Shown here: positions 24,561-34,332 of the stretch, piece after piece
Position numbering within the stretch: position 1 is the stretch's first letter
Layout of the letters: each line of letters begins with the position of its first letter
Source of the DNA: Symsagittifera roscoffensis
Lineage: Eukaryota; Xenacoelomorpha; Acoela; Convolutidae
Direction of reading: 5' to 3'
NCBI RefSeq assembly: GCF_963678635.1
Contig: NC_087062.1
Location: 7,800,193-7,864,192, forward strand
Length of the DNA: 64,000 bases
Program-made: the position numbers and the translations under genes
The notes under the pieces: generated by a model
Database searches by the model: none
Told to the model about the DNA's origin: nothing
The model's input: only the letters and a program-made list of their open reading frames with translations

Positions 24561-25091
24561 ACAAGTCTGCTCGTATCAGGGCGAAGCCCTGAATGTTTTC
24601 ACTGCCTTTTAAGGTTTATGGAGCAGTAATAACATAAAAAAATTAAATGTAAAAAAATAAATTAAAATAATTTTTTTCCTAAAAATTGAGAATTTTTGTA
24701 AAAATCATCACCCCACACGCTATATAAAGTACAAAAGGATACGTTTAGCTCCTTGTATTAAATCAAATATGGCAAATAAGCTTCTTTCAATCAATTTTGA
24801 ACGATTTCTAAAACGGATTAAATCTCTGCTTACGCGTTAATAACGCGAAATATATCGCGCGTTAGTTGTCCCAAATTGGCCAAAACGGTAATCTTTAAAC
24901 ATCATAACATTACAAAAAACGATCGCAGGTAGAATATTTTTTCAAATTTAAGCTCAGGACAACAATACCTTTTGAATGATATAAAAAATTCCGTGAAAAA
25001 TGCTAGTTTAAATGTCGAAATTTGTCTGAAGAAAAAAAAACCCACCCCGAGCACAAATATTCCGTTACTTTCGTTACGAAAGTCGAAACAA
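24561..25091 (+). repeat. Dispersed repeat family R1, copy
   Basis: One of the best-preserved R1 copies. It opens ACAAGTCTGCTCGTATCAGG, contains GCGCGTTAGTTGTCCCAAAT in the middle and ends in the TTTCGTTACGAAAGTC inverted repeat. About 530 bp, with no coding potential. Confidence 0.8.
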
Positions 25092-25168
25092 CTAGAGTCA
25101 ACGCTCATCCGAGATTCATTGTCTATGTTTCTTTTATGTCAAACTAAACTTTTTTCTATCAGCATATA

Positions 25169-25397
25169 CAGGGGCGGATCTACGATTTTCTCGAGGGGGC
25201 GGGGAGTCCAAATTTCACAATTTTTTTGACCCGTATTTGAGCTCTTTTTGGAATGTTTTGACCAAAATTGCGTTTTTTCGGCGTGTGCCCTCATTTAAAA
25301 TTAGTATATATTGGCGCCAAAGGCGCCCTTAGAAAAAATTTAGGGCTGGACTGTCGAAAATAGATGTCAACCTTCCCCCCCCCTAAATCCGCCCCTG
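25169..25397 (+). mobile_element. hAT-like MITE
   Basis: Bounded by CAGGGGCGGATCTACG and TAAATCCGCCCCTG, an inverted pair. Internal TATATTGGCGCC and a C-run near the right end match its relatives. No exact 8-bp target repeat is visible, so the flanks may have decayed. 229 bp, non-autonomous. Confidence 0.75.
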
Positions 25398-27185
25398 ATT
25401 GCCAGTATGAACAAATCATTGTAACTCATCAAACTCACCATCCAAAAAACCTTTCACTGAACTTTTTAAAAACATCCAATTTGTGGTCAATCGACTCAAA
25501 AAATTTTCTAGAGGCGCCTTAATACAAAGACCAGAGCCGAAAAACGTTTCCGTTTTGATCAAAACCTTCCAATAACTTTTGACTCTCTATCTCTAATTTC
25601 TCTTTAGCGCGAAATTTCTACTCTAAATAGGGTGAATTTGGGGTGATGTAAAATCTCGGAAAATAAAAGATCGACTAAAATTTTTGTTTTTAAAAGAAAT
25701 CAACCGCCGCCTCACACCAACCCTCCTCGCATACAAACGATATCTACCTTGCCAATCCCAAAGCAATGCATTTGATAGGGACACAAGAGCGGTTTTCCCA
25801 CAGGAGCTAAACAGCTCATCTGCTGGTCTTTTTCCTCGTGGATAAATCTTCTTAACTAATACAAACGATCAGACTAGTTTGAATGAAGCCAACGTCATGC
25901 AACCAGTTTTTGGTAGCATATCACACCCCTGTTGCTTCAAACCAATAATCACGAGACACAAAACTATCAGAAGGCCAGCTTCGCTAGAAGTCTCAAGAGA
26001 ACCCACGGTGTCCAAAACGAACCTCAAAAGCTGATCTCTGGACAAAAAAGTCCAAAACGCTATCCGAATCTATTCATGTTAACCATAATCTATTTAAATT
26101 ACTCATAAAATGGCAAAATTCCTTATTTGAGCCGAAATAACGACGAAGAATTGGATAAATGCAAATTAAGTTAACATCAGTTGAACAATAATTTGATACA
26201 ATCTTTCAATTAATTAATTTTTTAAAAATAGAAAGGAATTGTAGTCAGCAAATTTTAATTGAAAATGGGTTACCTTGGCAATTTTGAAAATGTTATTTTC
26301 AATACAAGCATGAATTTTTAAACATTCTAAATACTTCAAGATAACAAAAGCATTCAAATTTTTCCGGCTTGGAATATAGTAAGAAACTGATAGTAAAAAA
26401 AATCGATTGCTGTCTAAACTTGTCTTGGTATTTTAGCTCTAAGAAATCTCGCACCAATTTTAAATTTGATTCAACAAATTTTATAATTTTCACTCCTCTG
26501 CTTCAGTTTACAGCTTCTAATACAGCAGTCAAATGTTTTCAAGACAGAAAATAATCAGTTGACAGACAGCGAAACCATGATCTTCCTTCACAGGAAATAA
26601 TTTTTATCAGCAAAGCGCCAAAAAATCAGTAAATTAAATTAGTTTCTTCGAAATTAGTTTCTTCGAAATTAATAAAATAAATTAGTTTCTTCAGCGAAGC
26701 AGATGGATCCCTTTTACTGGATAAAAACCGAACTAAATCAAATCTCGCAGTTGGAATTGTTAGAATTCAGTACAAAAAAAACATGAAAACCAGTCTATTT
26801 TTTCTTGGAAGTTTTTGTCATTCAGAACTCGTACCTTGAGAATAATTTTCAACAAGCTAAAAATTGGCCACCAAATATCAAAACTTAGATAGATCTCGAA
26901 AAAAATTACAAATAAAGAAGCTGTTGTACCCACGTCCGAAGATATTCTTGGCACAAAAATGTCTACTAAATGAAATCAAAATTTCTTGAATTGTTCAAAA
27001 CTGAATTGTCAGACTTTACATTTTTAAATACTGATTTGTCATTGGCAAACACAATATTCGGTCGTTCTTTTTGTCTTTAATGCCCCTCCTACTTTAAATT
27101 CGCTACTGTCGGACATAGAGAGAGCTTGTCTTTTTAGAGCATTATTTCAAAAGCAATATTCAAAGCGTGTCAGAAAAATAGTCAG
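25398..27185. other. Intergenic, no supported gene
   Basis: 25790-25860 resembles the tail of the SINE-like sequence at 35084-35320 (GCTAAACAGCTCATCTGC, then GTGGATAAA). 26640-26695 has three ATTAGTTTCTTCGAAATTA-like units. I see nothing else to annotate. Confidence 0.4.
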
Positions 27186-27271
27186 TTATGAAGATTTACA
27201 ATCAAAATAGTTTAAAAAGTTAGTATATATTATGCAATTTTTTAAACTATTTTGATTGTAAATCTTCATAA
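27186..27271. repeat. Perfect 33-bp inverted repeat with 20-nt loop
   Basis: Arms 27186-27218 and 27239-27271 are exact reverse complements (left arm begins TTATGAAGATTTACAATC). RNA from either strand would fold into an unbroken 33-bp stem. A very young fold-back element or a small hairpin RNA precursor are both possible; I see no other copy in the window. Confidence 0.9.
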
Positions 27272-27516
27272 AAACATCAACCAAATAATGCCTTTGGTGA
27301 TTGTGTTTCTAACGATCCCAAAAATAGAAGAAACTCCAACAACAATTTTTCGGGTGATCGATACTTAAGGCTGACACCCACATATTTAGTTATTCAATGT
27401 TTAAAGATTCAATCGTGGGTTCTGCTGACAATGGTTAAGTCCTTGCTAATAACTCCTGAGTTGCTATAAATAATAGATAATAACAAATATTAGTACACAA
27501 GTTTAGAAATAAACAA

Positions 27517-27742
27517 ATTGCGACATCCACTTACAATTTGCGGAATCTTTTTTTATTTGCGGATTCCGCTTATAAATTTTGCGGATTTAACTTACATTTA
27601 TGGATGCCGCTTACATTTTGCGGAATCCCCTTACAGTTGCGGAATCCAGAACAACATGGGAAATTTGCTATAAGAACGTTACAGGTATTTGTACGCGCAA
27701 CCCATGGAAAGTTTGTAAGTGGATTCCGCTTACATTTTTGAA
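27517..27742 (+). repeat. Degenerate short tandem repeat, about 27-bp period
   Basis: Roughly six diverged units built from TTGCGGAATCC and CCGCTTACATTT. The unit is degenerate and interrupted after about 27655, with a last recognisable unit at 27718-27740. Confidence 0.6.
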
Positions 27743-28019
27743 CGTGTTTGATGTCTTGAAATACAGGAAAATACAGACACAAAATTGTGTGCCAATCCAG
27801 TGCAGAGTTTGGCCTCGTGATGACATAGTTTATAGGCGAAAACATAAAACATACGTGGCCAAAGCGTGGATTCGACAAAAAGTTATTCTAGAAACGTGCG
27901 CGTCGAGTTCTATAACGTTCTAGAATCATGTGCTTGTTATTACCAGATTATAACTAAATTGAACTATCTAGCGTTAAAACGTGCTAATTTCCCCCTGCTA
28001 AAGCGAATTTGCGATTATT

Positions 28020-28630
28020 GTTCCGACCATTTAAAAAAATGAGGAGGAACTTCGTATTCGGGTGTGTTTGATTTTTTTTTAGTTTTTTGTTTTCCATCCA
28101 AAAGCAGGTACCACAATTAATCATTGGAATGAGTCGAGCTATATATCAATTAATGCATTTTCACTCCTAATTCGATTGTAAAAAAAAACAATAAAAATTT
28201 ATCAGTGTCAAGAAAAACTGTTTTCAAATTTTTGATTTTGGTCTAATTTCTAGCTAGCACGGTCAGTGCGCTGGTTTTAAATAGCACATTTAAGCTTGAT
28301 ATAAGCCATAAAAACTTATTTTTCATCAACTAGAGTTACTTTTTTGAGTGTGAGTGCGCTTTGGAGCGCAAAAACTTCAAAAAAAAGATTCTGTAAAAAA
28401 ATTTTAAAAAAAGTTTTTTAAAATTTATTTCTTTTTCATTTTTCTAGTCTTCTTCTATAAAATTTGTTTTACAATTGTCCTATTTGACTAAGATTGTCAA
28501 ATTTTGGCCTGATTTAAGTTTTTTTTGTTTAGATTTGTTCATCATACCACGCAGAAAAACGACAGTAATTTGAAGAAAAAAAAACATTATTAATTGTTTT
28601 TTTTTAAGACTTGCTTAGTAACCGGCTATT
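28020..28630 (+). mobile_element. Dispersed repeat family R2, copy
   Basis: Starts GTTCCGACCATTT and shares ATTCGGGTGTGTTTG, TTTTCCATCCAAAAGCAGG and AATGAGTCGAGC with copies at 53148 and 54668. It ends at TAGTAACCGGCTATTCTTG. The right terminal repeat is decayed. No coding capacity. Confidence 0.7.
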
Positions 28631-28710
28631 CTTGTTTCTATTCTGAATTTTGATATTTGCTTTAATCCAATTCTTGCTTTATTTAATCGGTTTTCCTTTA
28701 TACAATCAAT

Positions 28711-29088
28711 CAGGGGCGGATTGAGGGGGAGGGGGAATGGGGCACCTTGGTACTATTTTATGACATCCATTTTCGAATGGCCAATCCTAAATTCTTCCTA
28801 AATATCCTTTGGCGCTAATATATACTATATTTAAAGAGGATCGCGCGCCAAAAAAACGAAAGTTTTCCGCTAAAATTTCTTAAAAAATGACCTTCAACGG
28901 CATTTTGACCTGTTTTTTTTTAAATTTGCCTGCTGCGCTAAAATTTTGTCAAAATAAGGTCTTTTCTCTATAGTGTTCTTGAAGCGCTCGCAAAATCAAT
29001 TTGCTCCACCTAAAAAAAAAGGTTGACAAAATTTGTGATGTTTTTTTGAAAGTTTATCCCCCTAACGAAACTTCCAGACCCTCCCCTG
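28711..29088 (-). mobile_element. hAT-like MITE, inverted copy
   Basis: CAGGGGCGGATTGAGG at the left and CAGACCCTCCCCTG at the right, 378 bp. The interior (GACATCCATTTT, then TTTGGCGCTAATATATAC) is the reverse of the 40223 copy. The flanking 8-mers CAATCAAT and CAGTCAAC agree at 6 of 8 positions, consistent with a decayed target duplication. Confidence 0.7.
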
Positions 29089-30940
29089 CAGTCAACTGTC
29101 AATTTTTATGCTTTTTGTTTGTACTTTCGCAGAAAGTGACAAAATTTTGTCCTCGGTGCGTGTTTGCTTCAGACAAATTTCGATTTTCAACTAGCAAGTT
29201 TTGAACCAAATTTTCTACGACATCTGCAATCTATTGACACCCTGAACTCAGAAAAAAGAATCACATTGCCAAATTATGGGTGTTCAAAATGCCAATTTGA
29301 AACACTTCACGCCCGATATGTTAAAGGTAGTTAACGAGTAAAATGTGAGTCAAAATGACTCAAAACATTATAAAGCGAGTTGAGGCAATTTTTTTCACAA
29401 AATTTAAGCTTTACTTGACTAAATATCTTACCTTACGTCGGGGGGAAGTTTTTCAAAAAAAAACATGCCAAAAATTTCAAAAGAAAAATCTTTCATTTTA
29501 AAATTGTTAGCTTTTTTTAAATCTATTTTAACAAATTTTACAATCAACTTTTTCATCGCAAACTGAAATTGGTCTTAGTGTTAGATCTCCGAGCTCCACA
29601 TCAACTAATCCAGCCATATTTTATCCAAACCGAACTGTTGGAAACTAGATTAGAATAAAATTAGAGGCGGTATAAAAACGAAAAAATGGATTAAAGTTTG
29701 ACAAAATTAAGTTTAAAAGCAACTTACAAAACAATCGAAATGACACGTTAATTATAAAAACAAGCGGTACTTCATAAACAAAAAAAAATGGTTCTTTCTA
29801 TCATAGAGAAGACCTGATCATTCCACTTGCTGTTCAATGAAAGTTTTGCTTAGAGAATTGATTAAAAAACGATTTTTTTTTAATTCTACCATTTTTCCCT
29901 CAATGTGCATGTATCAGACAAAATGATATAATTTGAATCTAGTATCTCACTAGTAAGATCACACTTGAATTGGTTTTAGTTACTGTTTACGCTTTAATTG
30001 CGCAAAAAATATCAATAGTTGATTATCAAGGATGGTTATTTTTTAAACCCTAAAAAGTTGACAAACTACAAAACCATGTACAAGTTTCTATGGTTTGAAG
30101 TTCAGGACACCAATGACTTGCAGATTCCTCCTTAAATAACTAGATAAAAAGCACAAACACTCCATTTGTTCATCGAAATGTGCACAAAAATGACAAAAAT
30201 GAGCTGTAAAACTGCAACAAAACAAAAGAATGCTCGCAATTTCTGACAACTTGTTACGGTCAAAGCAGCACTTATTTTTTGATTTGTTAAAATTATTAGA
30301 AAATTTTGCATCTTCTTATTCAAAAATTCTTGTTCTGAAACTTTATTCACACTTTATATATGCGAGCATATATATTGTTTTGTTTCGTTGCAGTTTTGTG
30401 GCTCTTTATTGTCAATTTTGTCCCGACTTCGATGAACAGCCGGAGTCTCTTAATCGAAAACGAGACAAAACTGAAAAAAGAGCTATAAGACTGGTACAAA
30501 CAAAACAAGTCTGTTCGCATAAAGCGAAACTTAGAAATTTCTGACAAACCATTACAGTCAGAGCAGTATTTCTTTTTGATACGTTCAAATGATTATAAAA
30601 TTTTGGAAACAAAACCTGTAAAAACCATCTTAATTTTTTTTTCAGATTTGTTTTTAAAGTATTCTCTCACACGCTATATAATTTGTATCAATTTGTTATC
30701 CAATAACAAAAAATCAAAATTTACTTCTAAGCAATTTTTATCGTGCGTTAATTGCCCCAAATTAGCCAAACTGGCAGTTTCCGAAACACCAAAAATGTAC
30801 AAAAAACCGATCACAGGTGAAACAGTTTTCTCAATTTGAGCTCAGGACATCAATAATTTTCAGAAGAAAAAACCGTTTAAAACAGCCAGTTAAATATAAA
30901 AAATTATGTGAAAAGCTGAGCAAAAATAGGAAAATAAATT
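29089..30940. other. Intergenic, degraded R1-like fragments
   Basis: Weak R1 traces occur at about 29800-30120 and 30480-30880 (for example GTGCGTTAATTGCCCCAAAT). No supported exon. Confidence 0.4.
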
Positions 30941-31119
30941 TTGACACAGAGGCAAAGTTGCACTTCGCATACACAAGCAAAAGTATGACCGAAAACGCTA
31001 CTGGGAAAAACTGAATGAATAAAACTTCGGTCTACAAAATTCTAAAGTGACGCACGCCAGTTATGACGCATTAGCAGTACCAGTCATTAAAAAAAACGAA
31101 TTTCATCAACTAACATGCC
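30941..31119 (+). repeat. Dispersed repeat family R3, copy
   Basis: Starts TTTGACACAGAGGCAAAG, contains CACTTCGCATACACAAGC, and ends ACTAACATGCCTCAATTTAT. The same order is seen at 31876-32115 and 37013-37610. It is joined directly to an R1 copy. Confidence 0.7.
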
Positions 31120-31607
31120 TCAATTTATAGAGCAGTCTATGAAGCAATAATAGCATGAAAAAATTAAATGTAATAAAACGAAATGAAATTTTTTTTTATT
31201 TGAAATTTTTTTTGAAAATCATCCACCCACACACCCTACTAAGTACAAAGTGATAAATTTTGCTCCTAGTAACAAATCAATTATTCCAAATAATCTTCGT
31301 TCAACCAATATTAATCGATTTCTATGACGTATTAAATCTCCGCTTACTCGTTAATAGCGCGAAATATATCGCACGTTAAATGTCCCAAAATGACGGTTTT
31401 AAAACACCCATAACTTTACAAAAAATGATCACAGGTGAAAAATCTTTCTAAATTTAAGCTCAGGGCAACAATACTTTTTGAATGAAATTTAGTAAATCTT
31501 GTCAAAAACGGATAGTTAAGAAGTCCAATTTTGTCTAAAGAAAAAAAAACATCCCGAGCAGAAACATTCCGTTACTTTCGTTACGAAAATCGGAACAATA
31601 ATAGTTT
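31120..31607 (+). repeat. Dispersed repeat family R1, copy
   Basis: Lacks the first R1 hairpin; begins at GAGCAGTCTATGAAGCAATA and runs to TTTCGTTACGAAAATCGGAA. Its left end is replaced by the R3 copy, so the two repeats recombined or one inserted into the other. Confidence 0.75.
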
Positions 31608-31875
31608 GTGTTGAAATCCTTAGCATTGGCTGTACTTAATAGCTGGTTATTGATCAAAATGAACACTTTCAAAATAAGCACATTTTATCGCAACAATATT
31701 TGCCCCGCAACAACATTGGTTTGAAAAAAAAAAGATAGTTCGTACTATAACACAAGCATTGCTTGTGTAAACAACAATTATTAAAGCTATGGAATGTGAT
31801 ATGCGTGTGTTTAGATTATAAACAATCGTCTGCTTTACTGAGCAAGCTGTCCTAGCTTACAAATTCAGTTTGCAG

Positions 31876-32115
31876 GTGATTTACACAGAGGCGAAGTTGG
31901 ACTTTGCATACACAAGCAAAAAAAAGACCGATGACGCTACTGAGAAAACTGAATGTGTTAAACTTCGAGTCTACACTATCTCTTAAGCCATGCACGCTAA
32001 TTATGAGTCTACATTTTATTTTGCAATTAGAAGCCAATAATTTTGTATTAGCAGTCAATTTGAACAAAAAATTACCAACTAACATGCCTCAATTTATAGA
32101 GTGGACGCATTTTAC
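31876..32115 (+). repeat. Dispersed repeat family R3, copy
   Basis: TTTACACAGAGGCGAAGTTG, containing the 7-bp stem GCGAAGT-TGG-ACTTCGC, through to ACTAACATGCCTCAATTTAT. Same order of landmarks as at 30941. Confidence 0.7.
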
Positions 32116-32464
32116 CTAGTATACGAAAAGGTTCATTATCATCCGACGCTGCCCAGGTTCGAACCCTCTATTTTATTGTTGCGGGTCTCCTTCCCTGCCT
32201 CTACGCTACAGATCCAAGACCTCTGATGAAGCAGATAGACCAAATGCTAGCACTTCTATCTTTAATGTTCCGACTTTCGATGAAAGTGAGGAATATTAAT
32301 CCTCGGGGTGGTTTTCTATTTAGATTATCTTTTCAAAACTCTGGTCCTTCGGAAGATCAATCTCTTGATGAGCATGGGTCTAGCCGGGTACGCACACCAC
32401 TACAGTAACCTGCCAAGATTCTCTCTTAACTGCCCGTTTTATATTTTTCATGCGTGGTAATCAC

Positions 32465-32710
32465 CAGCGAGAACACAAAAAGCAGCGCTAGAGTTCTAAA
32501 AAGTGAAATAAGTAAGAATAAGCGCCTCGAATCATTTAAAATTCGGCGACTCGGACTCAAACCTACGACGTAGAAATTTTGAGTCTCACGCACTAACCAC
32601 TCAACCACAGACGCTTAGTCCATCACAAACACTTGCCGCAAATAAATCCGAGAACAGATGCTATGAAATTTCCAATGCTACAGATCGTGATTATAGCAAA
32701 ACTATTCCAG
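32465..32710 (-). repeat. SINE-like element with tRNA-Leu-like head
   Basis: On the minus strand 32546-32620 reads like a tRNA: GTGGTTGAGTGGTTAGTGCG (an A-box-type D arm), then GACTCAAAATTT with a CAA anticodon position, then a B-box-like GGTTTGAGTCC. The flanks (AGAACACAAAAAGCAGC on one side, TTTCCAATGCTACAGATCGT on the other) are shared with 63474-63712, so the repeat unit is larger than the tRNA part. Stems pair poorly, so I do not call a functional tRNA. Confidence 0.6.
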
Positions 32711-32749
32711 ATCAATTAAATGGGAATCAGAACATTCATTGTTTTACCC

Positions 32750-33335
32750 GGATCAATTGAGCAATCTCCCCCCCGTAATGACCAATTGAGCGATCTCCCC
32801 CCCAGCAAAAACGAATAAACTCTACAAAAAGACGTCAGCAAACGCAAGTAGATGGATGATGTGTTTATAGCACGCAATCAATTGACCGACTGAAGTTTAT
32901 CTTACATGAGTATCGAGAAAAAATTTGAAAAAAAAAATCGAAATTTATCAAAATTTTTTTTTTTTTGCAAAGTTTTGTTTATGCGACCATAGCCTCATCG
33001 AATAAAGCGACTTACCAGGGTTGGTGCTCTAGCCTTGTATCTGAATAGCAAAAAGGTTCTCCGCAGCACCTTAATATTGTTCGCAAAAACTTTTCGTCAT
33101 GTAAAGAAAGGAAAAAAGTAGCTTTTTATGGCTGTTTTATTGATTCTTTTTTCAATCCGAATGAAACTTTTGAGCTTTGATATTGTAAATTTTGGCTTTC
33201 CACAGTCGTTGGAAAATATGCTTTATGATTTCATGTCATTCAAACTATTTTCAAGTGGTTATAAACATATCTCAAGTACCTATTGAGCTATCTCCCCCCC
33301 ACGCGAGAATGGGGGGGAGATTGCTCAATTGATCC
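32750..33335. mobile_element. 586-bp TIR element with 8-bp target duplication
   Basis: Terminal repeats start GGATCAATTGAGCAATCTCC and match over 25 bp at both ends, including a C7/G7 run. Exact 8-bp flanking repeats TTTTACCC lie at 32742-32749 and 33336-33343. The left end carries a second, slightly different copy of the terminal motif (32789-32813), and the right end has another near 33280. The 8-bp duplication suits hAT-type integration, but the GGATC terminus is unlike the CAGGGGCGG family, so it is a separate family. There is no open reading frame of note. Confidence 0.85.
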
Positions 33336-33343
33336 TTTTACCC

Positions 33344-34332
33344 TGATACGAGCATTCTTGTCTATTGTTATACGAGTTGAGCTGGCAAAATGATATCATA
33401 CTATAACATAAGATCTTGTTTAGTGGAGAGCGTTAAAATCAAAACACCAGCCACGAATCAGGACAAAGAAAAATAATTATGTTTGCGTTAGTTGCCTTGA
33501 AACTTTCGGCTGAATGTTCTGGCATTCAATATTATTTAGCCTTTTTTCTATCTGCGAGTTTTTACTCTTACCTAAAATTGCACGAAAATATCACGCTCAA
33601 TCCCAATTTTGTTCACATCTCCGGCATAACAGTTCATGATGATACAACAATTGCAACAATTCATCTAGTATCTTCGCTTCAATCGCTAAAAGATGTGACC
33701 ATAAACTATATTCAAATCACAATTCAGCTTTTAATATTTCAAGTTGTTATCTAACAATCATTAAGGAAAAACACATAAGATGTCAACTCATTCACTTTAC
33801 ATATCAACCTGACTCTTTTCCACTTTTAATTATCTTAACTACTAGGCGCAAACATTAGCTGTGTTTTTAAACTCACTTAAAGTTTAAGCATGTTAAATCA
33901 GGACAAGGCAATATATCGCCCAACAAAAAAATATACATATCTGCCTCAATCAGAAACACAGCAGCGGTTCGCTGTGGTGAACTGAACAATCTCTACCTAT
34001 GTTGCCCTTTCTTTCGAGGGAAAATGATGCTGACTTCAATCTTAAAAATACTGTTTTCCTAGTCAGTGGAAAAGAATCTTGCGTGATAATAATTACGCCA
34101 AGAACTTGCAAAATCATCTATGCTTATTTTTTTAGCACAGTGCAGAAACCATGGGATAACTTGCAAATTCATGTAAATTGTACTCAGGATCCCTTTAGCC
34201 ATCCTCATCTAAGCATGGTGCATTAAAAACCGAAATTGATCGGCTCAACTGTAATTTTCTGAAAATAACTCCGTCGTATCATTTTATAATGGCTAAATTT
34301 TTTGCAAGTCTATATTTGATAAATCTAGTTGA
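33344..34332. other. Intergenic, downstream of PSMD8
   Basis: Contains two ATG-initiated open frames of 91 and 75 codons on the plus strand (33479, 33999) with no family resemblance and no splice context. TATAAA on the minus strand at 34283-34288 could serve as a variant poly(A) signal for PSMD8. I see nothing else to annotate. Confidence 0.4.

Noticed and set aside
24303-24612. Overlapping 82- and 98-codon open frames near a GC-rich patch
   Set aside because: No family match on either strand and no splice signals in phase; the GC-rich 50 bp alone is not evidence for a gene.
24561-25091. R1 as a Helitron (terminal hairpin followed by CTAG in this copy)
   Set aside because: The CTAG after the hairpin is not conserved in the other copies (7817, 8336, 31607), and the 5' TC start is absent.
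33479-34226. Two plus-strand open frames (91 and 75 codons) starting with ATG
   Set aside because: No recognisable family, no promoter or splice context, amino-acid composition like translated AT-rich DNA.
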